The notes: generated by a model not told the origin, from the sequence alone. Counted from the stretch's first letter, positions 8,436 to 17,843 are shown. The stretch: DNA of 64,000 bases from Planctomycetota bacterium (GCA_012960475.1 DUBE01000046.1:1-64000); one strand, 5' to 3'. Numbers and translations: made by a program.

Positions 8436-8929
8436 CGATCGTTGATCCTCCGCACATAGTCGATGCGCGGTTTCAGCGTGCTGGCGGGACGCTCGAGTTG
8501 CTTCATGTCGTAGACCAATCCCTGGCGCGTGGTGTTCGCCAATTCCAGTTCATCGCTCATGAAAATCGCCTCCTTGGGGCAGGCCTCTTCGCAGAAGCCG
8601 CACAGGATGCAGCGCAGCATGTCGATCTCGAAGCGTTCTGGTTCGCGTTCGATGAAGCGTTCGGTCTCCTGACTGTCAATGGTGATCGCGTAGGCCGGGC
8701 AAGCTGCTTCGCACAGGCCGCATGAGACGCAGGCGATGTTGCCGTCGTCTTTGACTACCAGCCGCGGCTGGCCGCGGGTGACTTCGTTCGTTGGCAGGGC
8801 CTCTTCGGGGTATTGGCGCGTAACCCGGGGCTCGAACATCTTCTTGAAGGTGATCGCCAAGCCACGAAAGATCTCGGGCAGGTAGATGCGCTCCCAAAAA
8901 GTTAGCTCTCTGCGTTGGACAACAACCAT
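8429..8929 (-). CDS. nuoI: NADH-quinone oxidoreductase subunit I (2x[4Fe-4S] ferredoxin)
   Basis: Peripheral-arm subunit holding clusters N6a and N6b. Two ferredoxin motifs are visible, CVSCGLCEAACP (Cys 67, 70, 73, 77) and CILCGFCEEACP (Cys 107, 110, 113, 117). With the start used here the protein is 166 residues, normal for the family. The ORF track extends 28 codons further into the nuoH end, but the ATG giving MVVVQRRELTFWERIYLPEI fits the family N-terminus and leaves a 34-bp gap to nuoH. Confidence 0.95.
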   Translation of the reverse strand: MVVVQRRELTFWERIYLPEIFRGLAITFKKMFEPRVTRQYPEEALPTNEVTRGQPRLVVKDDGNIACVSCGLCEAACPAYAITIDSQETERFIEREPERFEIDMLRCILCGFCEEACPKEAIFMSDELELANTTRQGLVYDMKQLERPASTLKPRIDYVRRINDRW

Positions 8930-8963
8930 GTTCGGCGGGTGATCAGGTGCTTGGTGATCGGGT

Positions 8964-9980
8964 CTAGGAGAGAGAAATGACTGCGCCGGCCAGCAGCAGG
9001 TTGGCCAGGGCAATGGGGAAGAAGATCTTCCAGCCCAGGTTCATGAGCTGGTCGTAGCGGAAGCGCGGCAAGGTCCAGCGCACCCAGATGAACAGGAACA
9101 GGAAGAAGGCTGTCTTGGTCATGAAGGTACCCACTTGCACGATCCAAGGGGCATCCTCCCAGAAGGGTACCGAGTAGCCGCCCAGGAACAGCACTGTGGT
9201 CAGGCAGGCCATGACTGTCATTGCGCAGTACTCGCCCAGGAAGAACAGGGCGAACTTCATGGAGGAATATTCGGTGTGGAAGCCGCCTACCAGTTCCGGC
9301 TCGCACTCGGCGAAGTCGAAGGGGTGACGGTTGGTCTCGGCAAAGGTGGTGATCACGAACAAGATCAGACCCACCTGACCCACCACCGGGGTGAAGCAGT
9401 GCCAGTCCAGGAAGTTGCCGGTATTTTGGACCTCGACAATCTCACGCAGGTTCATGCTGCCCGAGAGGGCTACCACCGTGAGGGCGGTCATGATCAGCGA
9501 GAGCTCATAGCTGACCATCTGGGCCGAGGCACGTAGGCCGCCCAAGAGCGAGTACTTGGAGTTCGAAGCCCAGCCTCCGAGGATCACCCCGTAGACCGAA
9601 AGTCCTGAGAGGGCCAGGACGAACAGCAGGCCGATATCCAAGTCGGTCAGGGAGAGCAGCCCGAAATCGATGCCAAAGATCGTTGTCTCCCCGGCGAAGG
9701 GGATTACCGCTATGGTCAACATGGCGGGAGCTGCGGCCATGATCGGCCCGAGGCGGAAGAGGCCTTTGTTGGCGCCGTCGGGGGTGACCTCTTCCTTGAA
9801 GATGAACTTGACCCCGTCTGCGAGGGGCTGCAGTACGCCCCCGGGCCCGACCCGGTTGGGGCCTATGCGCAACTGCATCCAAGCGGAGATCTTGCGCTCC
9901 GCCAGGGTCATGGCTGCAGCGGTTCCTAGCAGGCCTCCGTAGATCAGGGAGGCTTTGATCAGGATGATCACAAAGGACAT
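8964..9980 (-). CDS. nuoH: NADH-quinone oxidoreductase subunit H
   Basis: Membrane subunit at the junction with the peripheral arm, forming much of the quinone chamber. It has 338 residues and about eight helices. Family signatures are intact: [20 protein letters not shown] near the N-terminus, and [37 protein letters not shown] with the acidic residues of the E-channel. The start codon overlaps the nuoG stop by one base (TGATG arrangement). Confidence 0.96.
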   Translation of the reverse strand: MSFVIILIKASLIYGGLLGTAAAMTLAERKISAWMQLRIGPNRVGPGGVLQPLADGVKFIFKEEVTPDGANKGLFRLGPIMAAAPAMLTIAVIPFAGETTIFGIDFGLLSLTDLDIGLLFVLALSGLSVYGVILGGWASNSKYSLLGGLRASAQMVSYELSLIMTALTVVALSGSMNLREIVEVQNTGNFLDWHCFTPVVGQVGLILFVITTFAETNRHPFDFAECEPELVGGFHTEYSSMKFALFFLGEYCAMTVMACLTTVLFLGGYSVPFWEDAPWIVQVGTFMTKTAFFLFLFIWVRWTLPRFRYDQLMNLGWKIFFPIALANLLLAGAVISLS

Positions 9981-11506
9981 CAGGACTGGACCTCACGGTT
10001 GGTCAGAAGCTCGTGCAGGTACTTGAGCAGGCGCAGAGTGTTCCAAACACCTGCGGGTGCCGGACGTGCTTGCAAGATGTTGCGGCGCAGCCCGTCGATG
10101 TTGACCCAGTGCCCTACTCGTTCCACCGAGCTGGGCAGTCCGATCGCAATATCGATGGGGGAGTTGCCTTCTGTCGGTGCGTCAGGCAACTCACAGTCGA
10201 AGAGCAATACCCGGGCGCTTGGGGGCAGGCTGTTGAAGCCTTCCGCTTCCCCTTTGCCAAGCAGGCGGGCCACTCTCTCGCCAATGCAAAGGACTGTAGA
10301 GTGCTCGCTCGCGGTGTGCAGGATTTCCTCTGCAGTCAAGGCTTCCAGGCCCAGATCGCTCAGGCCTCGCCGGTTTGGCCCCGGGTCGCCCGTGTGCAGC
10401 ACATCGTCTGCGAGGTCGTTGGAAGCCGTGGAAACAAAAGCAACCCGGGCGCTGATTGTTTGACCCAGGGCCAAGAGTTCGCCACCTTCTTCCTGGGTCA
10501 ACCATGGGGAGGCAATGAGCAGGGGCTTGTCTCCGGTGGTCAACATGTCGCTTGCAATCTGCAGGCCATTTTCTACCGAGGTTGCATCCCAACCCCGACT
10601 GGCGCTGGGCAGCAAGGTCCCCACCAGACGGTCGGCGAGTGAGAAGGCATCCAGGGCAAAGCGCCCGGTGTCACACATCCACCAACCGTTGACGTCTTCG
10701 TCGTGGCGGGGCCGGATGCGGGTCACTTCGCCCTTGCGTAGAACCTCCACAGTGGTGGCGCAACCCCGACTGCACTCTCCGCAGGAGGAAGCGGTCTTGG
10801 TCAGGTTCCAGACCCGTGCCTTGAATCGGAAGGACTTCAGGGTCAGGGCACCTACCGGGCAGACATCCGCCAGGTTGCCCTGGTAGTTGCCGCTTAGAGG
10901 CGTATCGTTCCAGGTCTCGATGGTGGAGTGAGAGCCCCGTCCCGCCACGCAGAGCTGCGGAGTCTTGGGCACTTCATCCATGAAGCGCACGCAACGAGTG
11001 CAGAGGATGCAGCGCTCCTGGTCCAGCAAGATCACATCGCCCAGGTCCTTGCGCTTTTCGAGTTTGCGGCGCGGCTCCACCGATCGTCCTTCGCCCTGGC
11101 CCTCAGTAAAGGAATAGTCCTGCAGGGTGCACTCCCCGGCCTTGTCGCAGATCGGACAGTCGAGGGGATGATTCTTGAGCAGGAACTCAAGGCATTCCCT
11201 GCGGGCATCGTGAGCGCCCTCGGTTTCGGTGTTGACCACCATGCCGGGCATTACGGGTGTACGACAGGCCACCATCACCCGTGCGGGCATCTTGCCCTGT
11301 TGAACTTCCACCTGGCAGATGCGGCAGGAGCCCTCGGGGGTCAGGCCCGGGTGGTAGCAGTAGTGGGGCACCTCGACCCCAGCTTGGATGCAAGCCTGGA
11401 TCAGAGGTTTGTCCGTGCGCGCCTGGACCGTTTGGCCATTGACGGTGATCTCCACTCGCTCGATCGTGGATGGATCAGCGGGGGTTTGCTTTGTGAGGTC
11501 ACTCAT
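9980..11506 (-). CDS. nuoG: NADH-quinone oxidoreductase subunit G, short form
   Basis: Iron-sulfur subunit passing electrons from NuoF to NuoI. Ligand sets are complete: [2Fe-2S] Cys 50, 61, 64, 81; His-113 with Cys 117, 120, 126; Cys 166, 169, 172, 216. A fourth set, Cys 242, 245, 249, 278, matches the extra N7 cluster known from E. coli and Thermus. After this only about 230 residues remain, for a total of 508. E. coli NuoG has about 900, so the molybdopterin-oxidoreductase-like domain is strongly reduced. The start at MSDLTKQTPADPSTIERVEI overlaps the nuoF stop by one base; the longer ORF in the track reads nuoF sequence out of frame. Confidence 0.93.
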   Translation of the reverse strand: MSDLTKQTPADPSTIERVEITVNGQTVQARTDKPLIQACIQAGVEVPHYCYHPGLTPEGSCRICQVEVQQGKMPARVMVACRTPVMPGMVVNTETEGAHDARRECLEFLLKNHPLDCPICDKAGECTLQDYSFTEGQGEGRSVEPRRKLEKRKDLGDVILLDQERCILCTRCVRFMDEVPKTPQLCVAGRGSHSTIETWNDTPLSGNYQGNLADVCPVGALTLKSFRFKARVWNLTKTASSCGECSRGCATTVEVLRKGEVTRIRPRHDEDVNGWWMCDTGRFALDAFSLADRLVGTLLPSASRGWDATSVENGLQIASDMLTTGDKPLLIASPWLTQEEGGELLALGQTISARVAFVSTASNDLADDVLHTGDPGPNRRGLSDLGLEALTAEEILHTASEHSTVLCIGERVARLLGKGEAEGFNSLPPSARVLLFDCELPDAPTEGNSPIDIAIGLPSSVERVGHWVNIDGLRRNILQARPAPAGVWNTLRLLKYLHELLTNREVQS

Positions 11507-12819
11507 CAGACTGTTTCCATGGGCAGGGCGCGTTTCTTGGAGACCGCCGTGTGACCGCCCGCTTGCACATATTCCACCAACTCGTCGCGGAAGTTGCGGA
11601 TCACCGAATGGGTCGGGATCGCCGCCGCGTCTGCCAGAGCGCAGATTGTCTTGCCCGGTGCCATGCCGTTGGAGATGTCGCTCAACAGGTCGATGTCTTC
11701 CATGCGACCCTGGCCGTCGTGAATGCGTTGAAATACCTGGGCCAGCCACTGCGTGCCTTCTCGGCATTGGCTGCATTGACCGCAGCTCTCGTGCTCATAG
11801 AAGTCCATCAGCACCAGGGCCGAGTGCACAACGCTGGCGGTCTGATCGAGGATGATCATAGAGCCCGTGCCGAACATGGAACCCACCTCCTTGAGAGAGT
11901 CGTGGTCCATGGGAGTGTCGATGACTTCTGGTCGTAGGAACCCCGTAGACGATCCCCCGGGAATCCAGGCACGCAGGTTGTGACCGTGCCAGACGCCGCC
12001 CGCATATTCGTTCAAGATCGTGCTGGCGGGGGTGCCCAGGGCGACTTCATAGACCCCGGGTTTTTCCACATGGCCGCTGATGCAGCACAGAAAGTTGCCC
12101 GAGGACTTCTCACTGCCCATGGCTTTGAACCAGTCGGCGCCGCGCTCCAGGATGAAAGGTACATTGAAGATCGACTCAACATTGTTGACCGTGGTGGGTT
12201 GGCCCCAAAGGCCAAAGCCCGCGGGGAAGGGGGGCTTGGGCCTAGGATGGCCCCGCTTGCCTTCCAGGCTTTCCATCAGCCCGGTCTCTTCGCCGCAGAT
12301 GTAGGCCCCCGCGCCCTTGTGCATGTGGATCTCGCAGGAAAAATCCGTGCCCTGGATGTTCTTGCCGATCAGGCCAGCAGCCCGGGCTTCTTGGATCGCC
12401 TCGTCCAGTCGTCGGTAGGACAAGCGGTATTCCCCGCGTACATAGATGTAGACCCCGTGCAGGCTCATTGCCCAGGCGGCGATCAGGCAGCCTTCAAGCA
12501 AGCCGTGGGGATCGCGCTCCATCAGCACCCGGTCCTTGCAGGTCCCCGGCTCAGATTCGTCTGCGTTGACCGCCATGTAGCGCGTGCGGGAATCCCGTTC
12601 CTGGTCGGGCATGAAGCTCCACTTGAGGCCGGTGGGGAATCCCGCGCCTCCACGTCCGCGCAGGCCTGACTCCTTGACGACTTCAGTTACATCCTTGGGC
12701 GGGGTGCCCTCAGAGAGGATCTTCTTGAATGCTGCGTAGCCGCCCTGGGCTTCGTAGCCCGCCAGGGTGTGGCTGTCCCCGCGTTCTATGCGCGAGAGCA
12801 GGTAGGTCTCGTGGCTCAT
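11506..12819 (-). CDS. nuoF: NADH-quinone oxidoreductase subunit F (NADH/FMN site)
   Basis: The NADH-oxidising subunit carrying FMN and cluster N3, 437 residues. The glycine-rich FMN/NADH motif GRGGAGFPTGLKW is at about residues 55-67, followed by the GEETGLMESLEGKRGHPRPKPPFP segment. The [4Fe-4S] ligands are ESCGQCSQCREG (Cys 346, 349, 352) plus Cys 393. The chosen ATG (MSHETYLLSRIERG) overlaps the nuoE stop by 4 bp. The track start 35 codons earlier lies inside nuoE. Confidence 0.96.
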   Translation of the reverse strand: MSHETYLLSRIERGDSHTLAGYEAQGGYAAFKKILSEGTPPKDVTEVVKESGLRGRGGAGFPTGLKWSFMPDQERDSRTRYMAVNADESEPGTCKDRVLMERDPHGLLEGCLIAAWAMSLHGVYIYVRGEYRLSYRRLDEAIQEARAAGLIGKNIQGTDFSCEIHMHKGAGAYICGEETGLMESLEGKRGHPRPKPPFPAGFGLWGQPTTVNNVESIFNVPFILERGADWFKAMGSEKSSGNFLCCISGHVEKPGVYEVALGTPASTILNEYAGGVWHGHNLRAWIPGGSSTGFLRPEVIDTPMDHDSLKEVGSMFGTGSMIILDQTASVVHSALVLMDFYEHESCGQCSQCREGTQWLAQVFQRIHDGQGRMEDIDLLSDISNGMAPGKTICALADAAAIPTHSVIRNFRDELVEYVQAGGHTAVSKKRALPMETV

Positions 12820-13289
12820 CGGTCCAGCCCTCCTAGAATCTGCTCGGCCTTCTCGGGGCAGAGGTCCCCGTGGTAGATGCCGTCCACTACCATCATGGGT
12901 GCGTTGGCGCAGCTTCCCTGGCACTCCACGTGTTCCACATAGAAGCGTCCGTCTTCAGAGTTGGCCCCGGCCTTTGCGCCGGTCACTTGGCAGACGCGAT
13001 CAAGCAGCTCCTGTGAACCCCGCAGGTCGCAGGAGATGTTGCGGCAGACGCTGACTATGTGCTTGCCCACGGGCCTTAGGAAGAACATGGGGTAGAAGGA
13101 GGCCACACTGAAGACTTCCACTGGTTCCATTTCGAACCACTCGGCCATGGCCTCGATGATCTCTGGTGAGAGCCAGCCCCCCAGTTCTTCCTGGCAGCGG
13201 TGCAGGGCGGGAATCAGAGCCGCCCGGCGTTCGGGATAGTGACTGGCGAGTTCGGTGAACTCAGCTTTGAGCGCGTCGGTGAGTACCAT
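12816..13289 (-). CDS. nuoE: NADH-quinone oxidoreductase subunit E
   Basis: Thioredoxin-fold [2Fe-2S] subunit (cluster N1a) that pairs with NuoF, 157 residues. The four ligands are present as CRNISC (Cys 82, 87) and CQGSC (Cys 123, 127). The N-terminal helical part contains the usual EELGGWLSPEIIEAMAE and FEMEPVEVFSVASFYPMF segments. It overlaps both nuoD (1 bp) and nuoF (4 bp). Confidence 0.96.
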   Translation of the reverse strand: MVLTDALKAEFTELASHYPERRAALIPALHRCQEELGGWLSPEIIEAMAEWFEMEPVEVFSVASFYPMFFLRPVGKHIVSVCRNISCDLRGSQELLDRVCQVTGAKAGANSEDGRFYVEHVECQGSCANAPMMVVDGIYHGDLCPEKAEQILGGLDR

Positions 13290-14539
13290 CAGCGGTCAAC
13301 CTCGCCCATGACAAAGTCCAATGATCCGATGATTGCCATCACATCGGAGAGCAAGCGTCCATGTGCCAGTTGGGGAATTGCCTGCACATTCATCAGGCCG
13401 GGTGCGCGCACATGGCAGCGCAGAGGATCGCTGGTGCCATCGGAGGCGATGAAGAAGCCCAGTTCACCCTTGCTGGACTCCACGCCTCGGTATGCGCTGC
13501 CCTTTGGCAGCTGCATGTCGGTTACGACCTTGAACTGGAAGATCAACTCCTCCATGGATTCGTGCGTGCGGTTCTTGGGGGGCAGGACATAGCGGCGGTC
13601 CTGGAGCAAGAAGTCCTGGCCCTGGCTTTGCTCCAATCTGTCGAGGGCCTGCAGGGCGATCAGCACGGACTGGCGCATTTCTTCGATGCGTACCAGGTAG
13701 CGGTCATAGCAGTCCCCCTCAGAGCCAACCGGCACATCGAAATCATAGGTCTCGTATCCGCTGTAGGGTTCCGCTCTACGCAGGTCCCATTCGACTCCGG
13801 AGCCCCGCAGGTTGGGGCCCGTGAGGGACCATTCCAAGCACGCAGCAGGGCTCAAGACTCCCACGCCCCGGTTGCGTGCGTTCCAGATTGCGTTGCCCGT
13901 AAGCAGTTTTTCGAACTCGTCGATCTTGGCGGGGAAAGCGCTCAGCCACTCCTTGATGCTGCTGGCGATGTTCTCGTCCACATCCGCATAGACCCCTCCC
14001 ATGCGGACATAGCTGTTGTTCATTCGGTGGCCGCTCCAGGCGTCGAGCAGGTCATAGGCCTTCTCGCGCTCGGTGAATGTGAAGAAGAACATGGACACCG
14101 CGCCTAGATCAATGGCGGTGGTACCCAGGTAGATAAGGTGCGCCATGATGCGCGAGACCTCCATCATCAGCACCCGGATTTCCTGAGCGCGCTGGGGTAC
14201 TTCGACTTGCGCCAGGGCTTCCAGGGACAGGGCGTAGGCGGTGTTGTTCAGCAGCGGTTGCACATAGTCGAGCCGGTCTGTGTGAACCAGGAACTTGCGC
14301 CAGCCAAGGCTCTCGCAGGTTTTTTCCTTGCCCCGGTGCAGGTAGCCCACTTCCGGTTCGCAGCTGAGAATCGTCTCGCCGTCGAGTTCCACGGAGAGAC
14401 GCAAGACTCCATGGGTTGCGGGATGCTGGGGACCAACATTGATCTTCATCAATTCCCCGTGCATGGGATCGTCCGGATCAAGCGTCAGGTCGCTGGGGCT
14501 GCCAGCGACGTACTCGAGGACTTTGCTTGTGGCGCTCAT
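13289..14539 (-). CDS. nuoD: NADH-quinone oxidoreductase subunit D
   Basis: The 49-kDa-type subunit, related to the large subunit of [NiFe] hydrogenases, forming the quinone pocket with NuoB. It has 416 residues, the usual length. The quinone-site loop NVGPQHPATHGVLRL, with its conserved His, is near the N-terminus. The family segment NSYVRMGGVYADV and the C-terminal FVMGEVDR ending are intact. It is a separate gene, not fused to nuoC as in E. coli, and overlaps nuoC by 4 bp. Confidence 0.96.
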   Translation of the reverse strand: MSATSKVLEYVAGSPSDLTLDPDDPMHGELMKINVGPQHPATHGVLRLSVELDGETILSCEPEVGYLHRGKEKTCESLGWRKFLVHTDRLDYVQPLLNNTAYALSLEALAQVEVPQRAQEIRVLMMEVSRIMAHLIYLGTTAIDLGAVSMFFFTFTEREKAYDLLDAWSGHRMNNSYVRMGGVYADVDENIASSIKEWLSAFPAKIDEFEKLLTGNAIWNARNRGVGVLSPAACLEWSLTGPNLRGSGVEWDLRRAEPYSGYETYDFDVPVGSEGDCYDRYLVRIEEMRQSVLIALQALDRLEQSQGQDFLLQDRRYVLPPKNRTHESMEELIFQFKVVTDMQLPKGSAYRGVESSKGELGFFIASDGTSDPLRCHVRAPGLMNVQAIPQLAHGRLLSDVMAIIGSLDFVMGEVDR

Positions 14540-15063
14540 AGACCGGCTCCTTCCTGGCTGGTCTTGGCTTCAGCCCGTTGGATACGTTCCCGTTCCCATT
14601 CACGGTAGAGGCGGTCTGGTTCGATGCCCTGGTGTGGAAATTCCTTGCGCAGGGGATGGTGGCCGTAGGCTTCTGGCATCAACAGTCGGCGCAGGTTTTC
14701 GTGGCCGTCGAACCGAATGCCAAACATGTCCCAGCACTCGCGCTCCATGTAGGCCGCGCCCGGCCACAGGTCCGTGCAAGTTGGAGCGTTGGGATGGTCC
14801 CCTCGCAGGGCACAGCGCAGACGCAAGCGATCGTTGTTCTGGATCGAAAGCAGCTGATGGATCAACTCAAAGCGGGGCTCGCTTGGACTGTGGTCGATCG
14901 CAGTCACCAGGGTCACGGTTTCAAAACCGCAGTCGCGCTTCAGGACTTCGAGGGCCTCATGCAATCGTTCCAGTGCGACCGTGAGGGTCGGCATGCTATC
15001 GCGATCTTGCGTTTCCCGGACCTCGTCCCAGCCAAGGCTCAGCATGTGCTTCAGGGCAGCCAT
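14536..15063 (-). CDS. nuoC: NADH-quinone oxidoreductase subunit C
   Basis: The 30-kDa-type peripheral-arm subunit, 175 residues. The signature ERECWDMFGIRFDGHENLRRLLMPE is intact, followed by YGHHPLRKEFPHQG. It has no redox cofactor and supports the NuoD/NuoB quinone module. It abuts nuoB (1-bp overlap) and nuoD (4-bp overlap). Confidence 0.95.
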   Translation of the reverse strand: MAALKHMLSLGWDEVRETQDRDSMPTLTVALERLHEALEVLKRDCGFETVTLVTAIDHSPSEPRFELIHQLLSIQNNDRLRLRCALRGDHPNAPTCTDLWPGAAYMERECWDMFGIRFDGHENLRRLLMPEAYGHHPLRKEFPHQGIEPDRLYREWERERIQRAEAKTSQEGAGL

Positions 15064-15707
15064 CAGTTCTTCTCCCTGGAGCGTCCGGTGTACTGGTCCT
15101 TTCGCAGGCCGGAATCTGTCTTGTAGGTGCCCATACGGTGGGTTTCGACCATGCTGTTGGCTGGTACGTCCAGGCGACCCGTGCCCGACTCGTCGAGTTC
15201 CTGCGGGCCTTCGAGCACTCTCCGAATTGGGTTCTCGCGCTCGATCTTGCGTTGCAACTTCATGATCGCATCAATCAGGGCATCGGGGCGCGGCGGGCAG
15301 CCCGGCACATAGATGTCCACCGGCAGAATGCTGTCGACGCCCTGCACCACCGCATAGCTGTCGTACATGCCGCCGGAGGAAGAGCAGACCCCCATGGCGA
15401 TGACCCACTTGGGGTCGGGCATCTGGTCATAGATTGTGCGCGCGGCCGCGGCCATCTTCCAGGTCAGGGTTCCAGCCACGATCATCACATCGCACTGACG
15501 TGGACTGAAGCGCGCGGCTTCTGCCCCGAAACGCGCTATGTCGAACTTTGGTCCGATCATGGCCATCAGCTCGATGCCGCAACAGGAGAGTCCCAAGGGC
15601 ATGGGCCAAAGACTGTTCTTGCGGCCCCAGTTGATCAACTCGTTGACCCGGGTGGCCATGAAGCCGGACTCGTCGTCCCGTGTGGTGGCTTCTTTCAGCG
15701 ATCCCAT
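15063..15707 (-). CDS. nuoB: NADH-quinone oxidoreductase subunit B (cluster N2)
   Basis: Subunit holding the terminal [4Fe-4S] cluster N2 that reduces quinone. The ligands are visible: the tandem Cys 42-43 in [12 protein letters not shown], Cys 108 in [14 protein letters not shown] and Cys 137 in [12 protein letters not shown]. At 214 residues it has a somewhat long C-terminal tail. The start overlaps nuoA by 13 bp; a later ATG ([12 protein letters not shown]) is a possible alternative. Confidence 0.95.
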   Translation of the reverse strand: MGSLKEATTRDDESGFMATRVNELINWGRKNSLWPMPLGLSCCGIELMAMIGPKFDIARFGAEAARFSPRQCDVMIVAGTLTWKMAAAARTIYDQMPDPKWVIAMGVCSSSGGMYDSYAVVQGVDSILPVDIYVPGCPPRPDALIDAIMKLQRKIERENPIRRVLEGPQELDESGTGRLDVPANSMVETHRMGTYKTDSGLRKDQYTGRSREKN

Positions 15708-16075
15708 TCCAGGCCTCCCTTACGCCAGACGAATGCTAGAGCCACCGCAAGCATGGTCACAAAGACCAGGATTTCCGTGAAGATCAAGCCTCCGGCGTCG
15801 AACTCAGGCGTATTGAAGGTGCGGGCTGCGTTGGCCCAGAGGATCAGGAAGATCCCCTCCACATCGAACAGGATGAAGAGCACGGCTGTCAGATAGAAGT
15901 GAATCGAAAGGCGCATGCGTGCGTTGCCCACAGGCTGCATGCCGCATTCGTAAGGATCCCCTTTGCCGACCACGTGGCGTTGGCGACCGACCAGTTCGCT
16001 CAGCAAGACATTGCCCACAGCGAAGGCGGCGACCAGCCCAATCAAGAGCAGGATGGGGGCGTAGTCCTGAAGCAT
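15695..16075 (-). CDS. nuoA: NADH-quinone oxidoreductase subunit A
   Basis: First gene of the operon, a 126-residue membrane subunit with three helices. The conserved loop [10 protein letters not shown] and the acidic helix [20 protein letters not shown] are present. The NuoA loop contacts the quinone site. Transcription of the whole nuoA-N unit must start in the gene-free region upstream, but I could not identify a convincing -35/-10 pair. Confidence 0.95.
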   Translation of the reverse strand: MLQDYAPILLLIGLVAAFAVGNVLLSELVGRQRHVVGKGDPYECGMQPVGNARMRLSIHFYLTAVLFILFDVEGIFLILWANAARTFNTPEFDAGGLIFTEILVFVTMLAVALAFVWRKGGLEWDR

Positions 16076-16398
16076 GGTGTCGGTGGTGCCGGGGCCTTAA
16101 GCCGATGGCTGGGCCGGGCTAACTGGGGATTGCTGGTGGGGCCCGCTGGTTGGCGCAGGGGGGAGCCCGAGGGGCAGCGTCGCAGGGAAACCAGGACCGT
16201 CTGACGCTGCAGGCTTGGGGCGGATGGGCAAATATTGCGCGCAGAGTCTACTCATCAGACGCGGCTGGGCAACGGGTGGATGGGCCTAGTCTTGGATTCC
16301 TTGGATTGGGGGTTGCTCACCGATTTTCTGGAGGGTGCTCAAGCTCCCTGAGGTTGGGAGATGTGCCCTGATTGGTGTGCCGATATTGCCATGCGATT

Positions 16399-16740
16399 CA
16401 GGCTGCTACCTCCCCTCGAGCGTGCGCCAGCGCACATGTTCCATTGTGAAGCAGCCTGGGGGGCCCTGGGGCTGCCCCAGGGTTCTTGGGGCAGGAAATT
16501 GGATTCGAAGACCCTAGATTTACAGGGTATTTGGTAGCGCTGGCAGATCTGGGTCGTATTCACCATGAACCCGGGCATCGGACCTGTCAACCGACAGGTT
16601 CCACGCCCAGGCGTCCTCCTAAGGGGAGACGGAAGAAGAGAAGAAAAGCCATCCGATTCGCAGGGGATCGCGGAACGAGTGGCGAAGGAGGCGGCGGCGC
16701 CCCCCGGCAAGAAATTGCTGAAGGGGCGTCGCCCTTTTTC
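16399..16740 (+). ncRNA. Candidate structured RNA in the 691-bp gene-free region
   Basis: The stretch 16076-16766 has no credible gene. Within it, on the plus strand, stable hairpins follow one another. CAGGCTGCT pairs with AGCAGCCTG (16399-16407/16450-16458) around an inner GTGCG-CGCAC hairpin. CCCTGGGG pairs with CCCCAGGG around CTG (16464-16482). ACCTGTC pairs with GACAGGT around AACC (16582-16599). CGTCCTCC pairs with GGGAGACG with a bulge. The series ends in a terminator-like hairpin with a T-run. It matches no RNA family I can recall (tmRNA, RNase P, SRP, 6S or common riboswitches), and no plus-strand gene follows. The nuo promoter must lie in the 16076-16380 part on the other strand. 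Confidence 0.35.
16693..16738 (+). terminator. Intrinsic terminator-like hairpin with T-run
   Basis: The outer stem GGCGGCGCCCC/GGGGCGTCGCC is 11 bp with one G-T pair. It is stacked on an inner 6-bp stem CGGCAA/TTGCTG, also with one G-T pair, closed by a GAAA tetraloop. CTTTTTCC follows directly on the plus strand, so the classical reading is termination of a plus-strand transcript. It also lies about 30 bp beyond the stop of the minus-strand cytochrome gene and may work in that direction too, though without a T-run there. Confidence 0.6.
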
Positions 16741-16766
16741 CTGGATCGGCCTCGCTGCCGGGCACC

Positions 16767-17843
16767 TCAGCGCTCAAAAGTGCGTTCGATGAAGGTCACT
16801 GGTTTCACCATGCCGGGAGCCTTGTGGATGCCCGTGACCCGTAACTCCGTGGCGCCAAGCCCTTCAAGGGCCAGCTCAAAGTCCGCTTCCACTGGCAGGT
16901 GAGAGCGATGATTGAAGGTGTGGCTCAGGCGCGAGAGGCGCTGACCCTTGGCGTTGTAGAGGGAGAGGCGTAGAGTCAACTCGCGCCCGATCAGGCCTGG
17001 TACCCGATGTCCAGTCAGGTTGGTCACAGTGAGCAGCGCGCCGGCGTTGGTGAACTTCCCTGCCAGGTTCATAGCCTCTCTCAAAAAGGCCGGATCCCTG
17101 GAGGTCTCCAGGCGGTGGCTGCGGCCCGAACGAAGGATGCCGGGCTTGCCGCTGAGTTCGTCGTTGGCCCAGTCCCGTTTGATCGCGGGCATGTGACAAC
17201 CCACGCAGGAATCACCGAGCTCCGCCTGGCCAGAAGCCTCGAAATCCTTCGCTACGCCCAGAACAGGGCCAATGTTCACATTGTGGCAGGTTATGCAAAG
17301 AGCGTTGGATGTCTCGTGGTTGAAGAGTTCACGAGCTTCGCTCGGGTGCCCTTCATTGGCATGACCTTCGGGTCCAAGCATGGTCTTGCCGTCGGCTGCC
17401 AGATGACAGGTGGCGCAGGTGACACCCAGGTGCGCGTCGTCCTTGCGGGTGGCGGGGATCTTGGTGGGTGGCTTGCCCATAAGAGGTACGGGCGCGTGGC
17501 AACCGGTACAGCCGCGCTTGCGACGGATTTTCTTCAGAGCCCGCTTGTAGTGCGGATCGATCCAAGCAGTTGCATGGGTCGAGTGACGCCACTCTTCGGT
17601 GATGGTCTTGTGGCAGCCTGCGCAGGAGAGCCCGCTGAGGTCTTCGAGCCGGGTGGGTCGGCCATCTGAGATCAGCCGCGCCAGCCAGGAAGCGTGGGGA
17701 TCGCCGCGGGATGCTTCTGGGGGAGCAGGGTCTTGAGGCCTTGCACCCTGGTCAAGCGAATCTCCGGGAGCCTGAGCCTCGATGAAAGCGGGGCCCAAAA
17801 GCACAGCGCCCATCAACAGGGGCAACAAGCGAAGACCAACCAT
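16767..17843 (-). CDS. Pentaheme cytochrome c, exported
   Basis: A 358-residue exported cytochrome with a signal peptide (MVGLRLLPLLMGAVLLGPAFIEAQA). It has five CxxCH heme sites: CAGCH (Cys 74), CTGCH (112), CATCH (143), CITCH (183) and CVGCH (213). Spacing and extra His residues resemble the cytochrome c554/multiheme family. The C-terminal ~130 residues lack heme sites and look beta-rich. The ATG chosen starts the signal peptide; the track adds 12 codons. It is the last gene of a unit with two radical SAM genes and a short peptide gene, 52 bp after the latter. A periplasmic electron-transfer role is likely; its partner is unknown. Confidence 0.85.
   Translation of the reverse strand: MVGLRLLPLLMGAVLLGPAFIEAQAPGDSLDQGARPQDPAPPEASRGDPHASWLARLISDGRPTRLEDLSGLSCAGCHKTITEEWRHSTHATAWIDPHYKRALKKIRRKRGCTGCHAPVPLMGKPPTKIPATRKDDAHLGVTCATCHLAADGKTMLGPEGHANEGHPSEARELFNHETSNALCITCHNVNIGPVLGVAKDFEASGQAELGDSCVGCHMPAIKRDWANDELSGKPGILRSGRSHRLETSRDPAFLREAMNLAGKFTNAGALLTVTNLTGHRVPGLIGRELTLRLSLYNAKGQRLSRLSHTFNHRSHLPVEADFELALEGLGATELRVTGIHKAPGMVKPVTFIERTFER

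Noticed and set aside
11507-11776. N-terminal extension of NuoG in the ORF track
   Set aside because: It is nuoF read out of frame; the internal ATG overlaps the nuoF stop by one base and fits the family start.
16493-16515. GGAAATTGGATTCGAAGACC resembles the tmRNA 5' motif or a tRNA T-loop
   Set aside because: No acceptor-stem partner, no tag reading frame, no CCA end and no other tmRNA or tRNA arms within a plausible distance.
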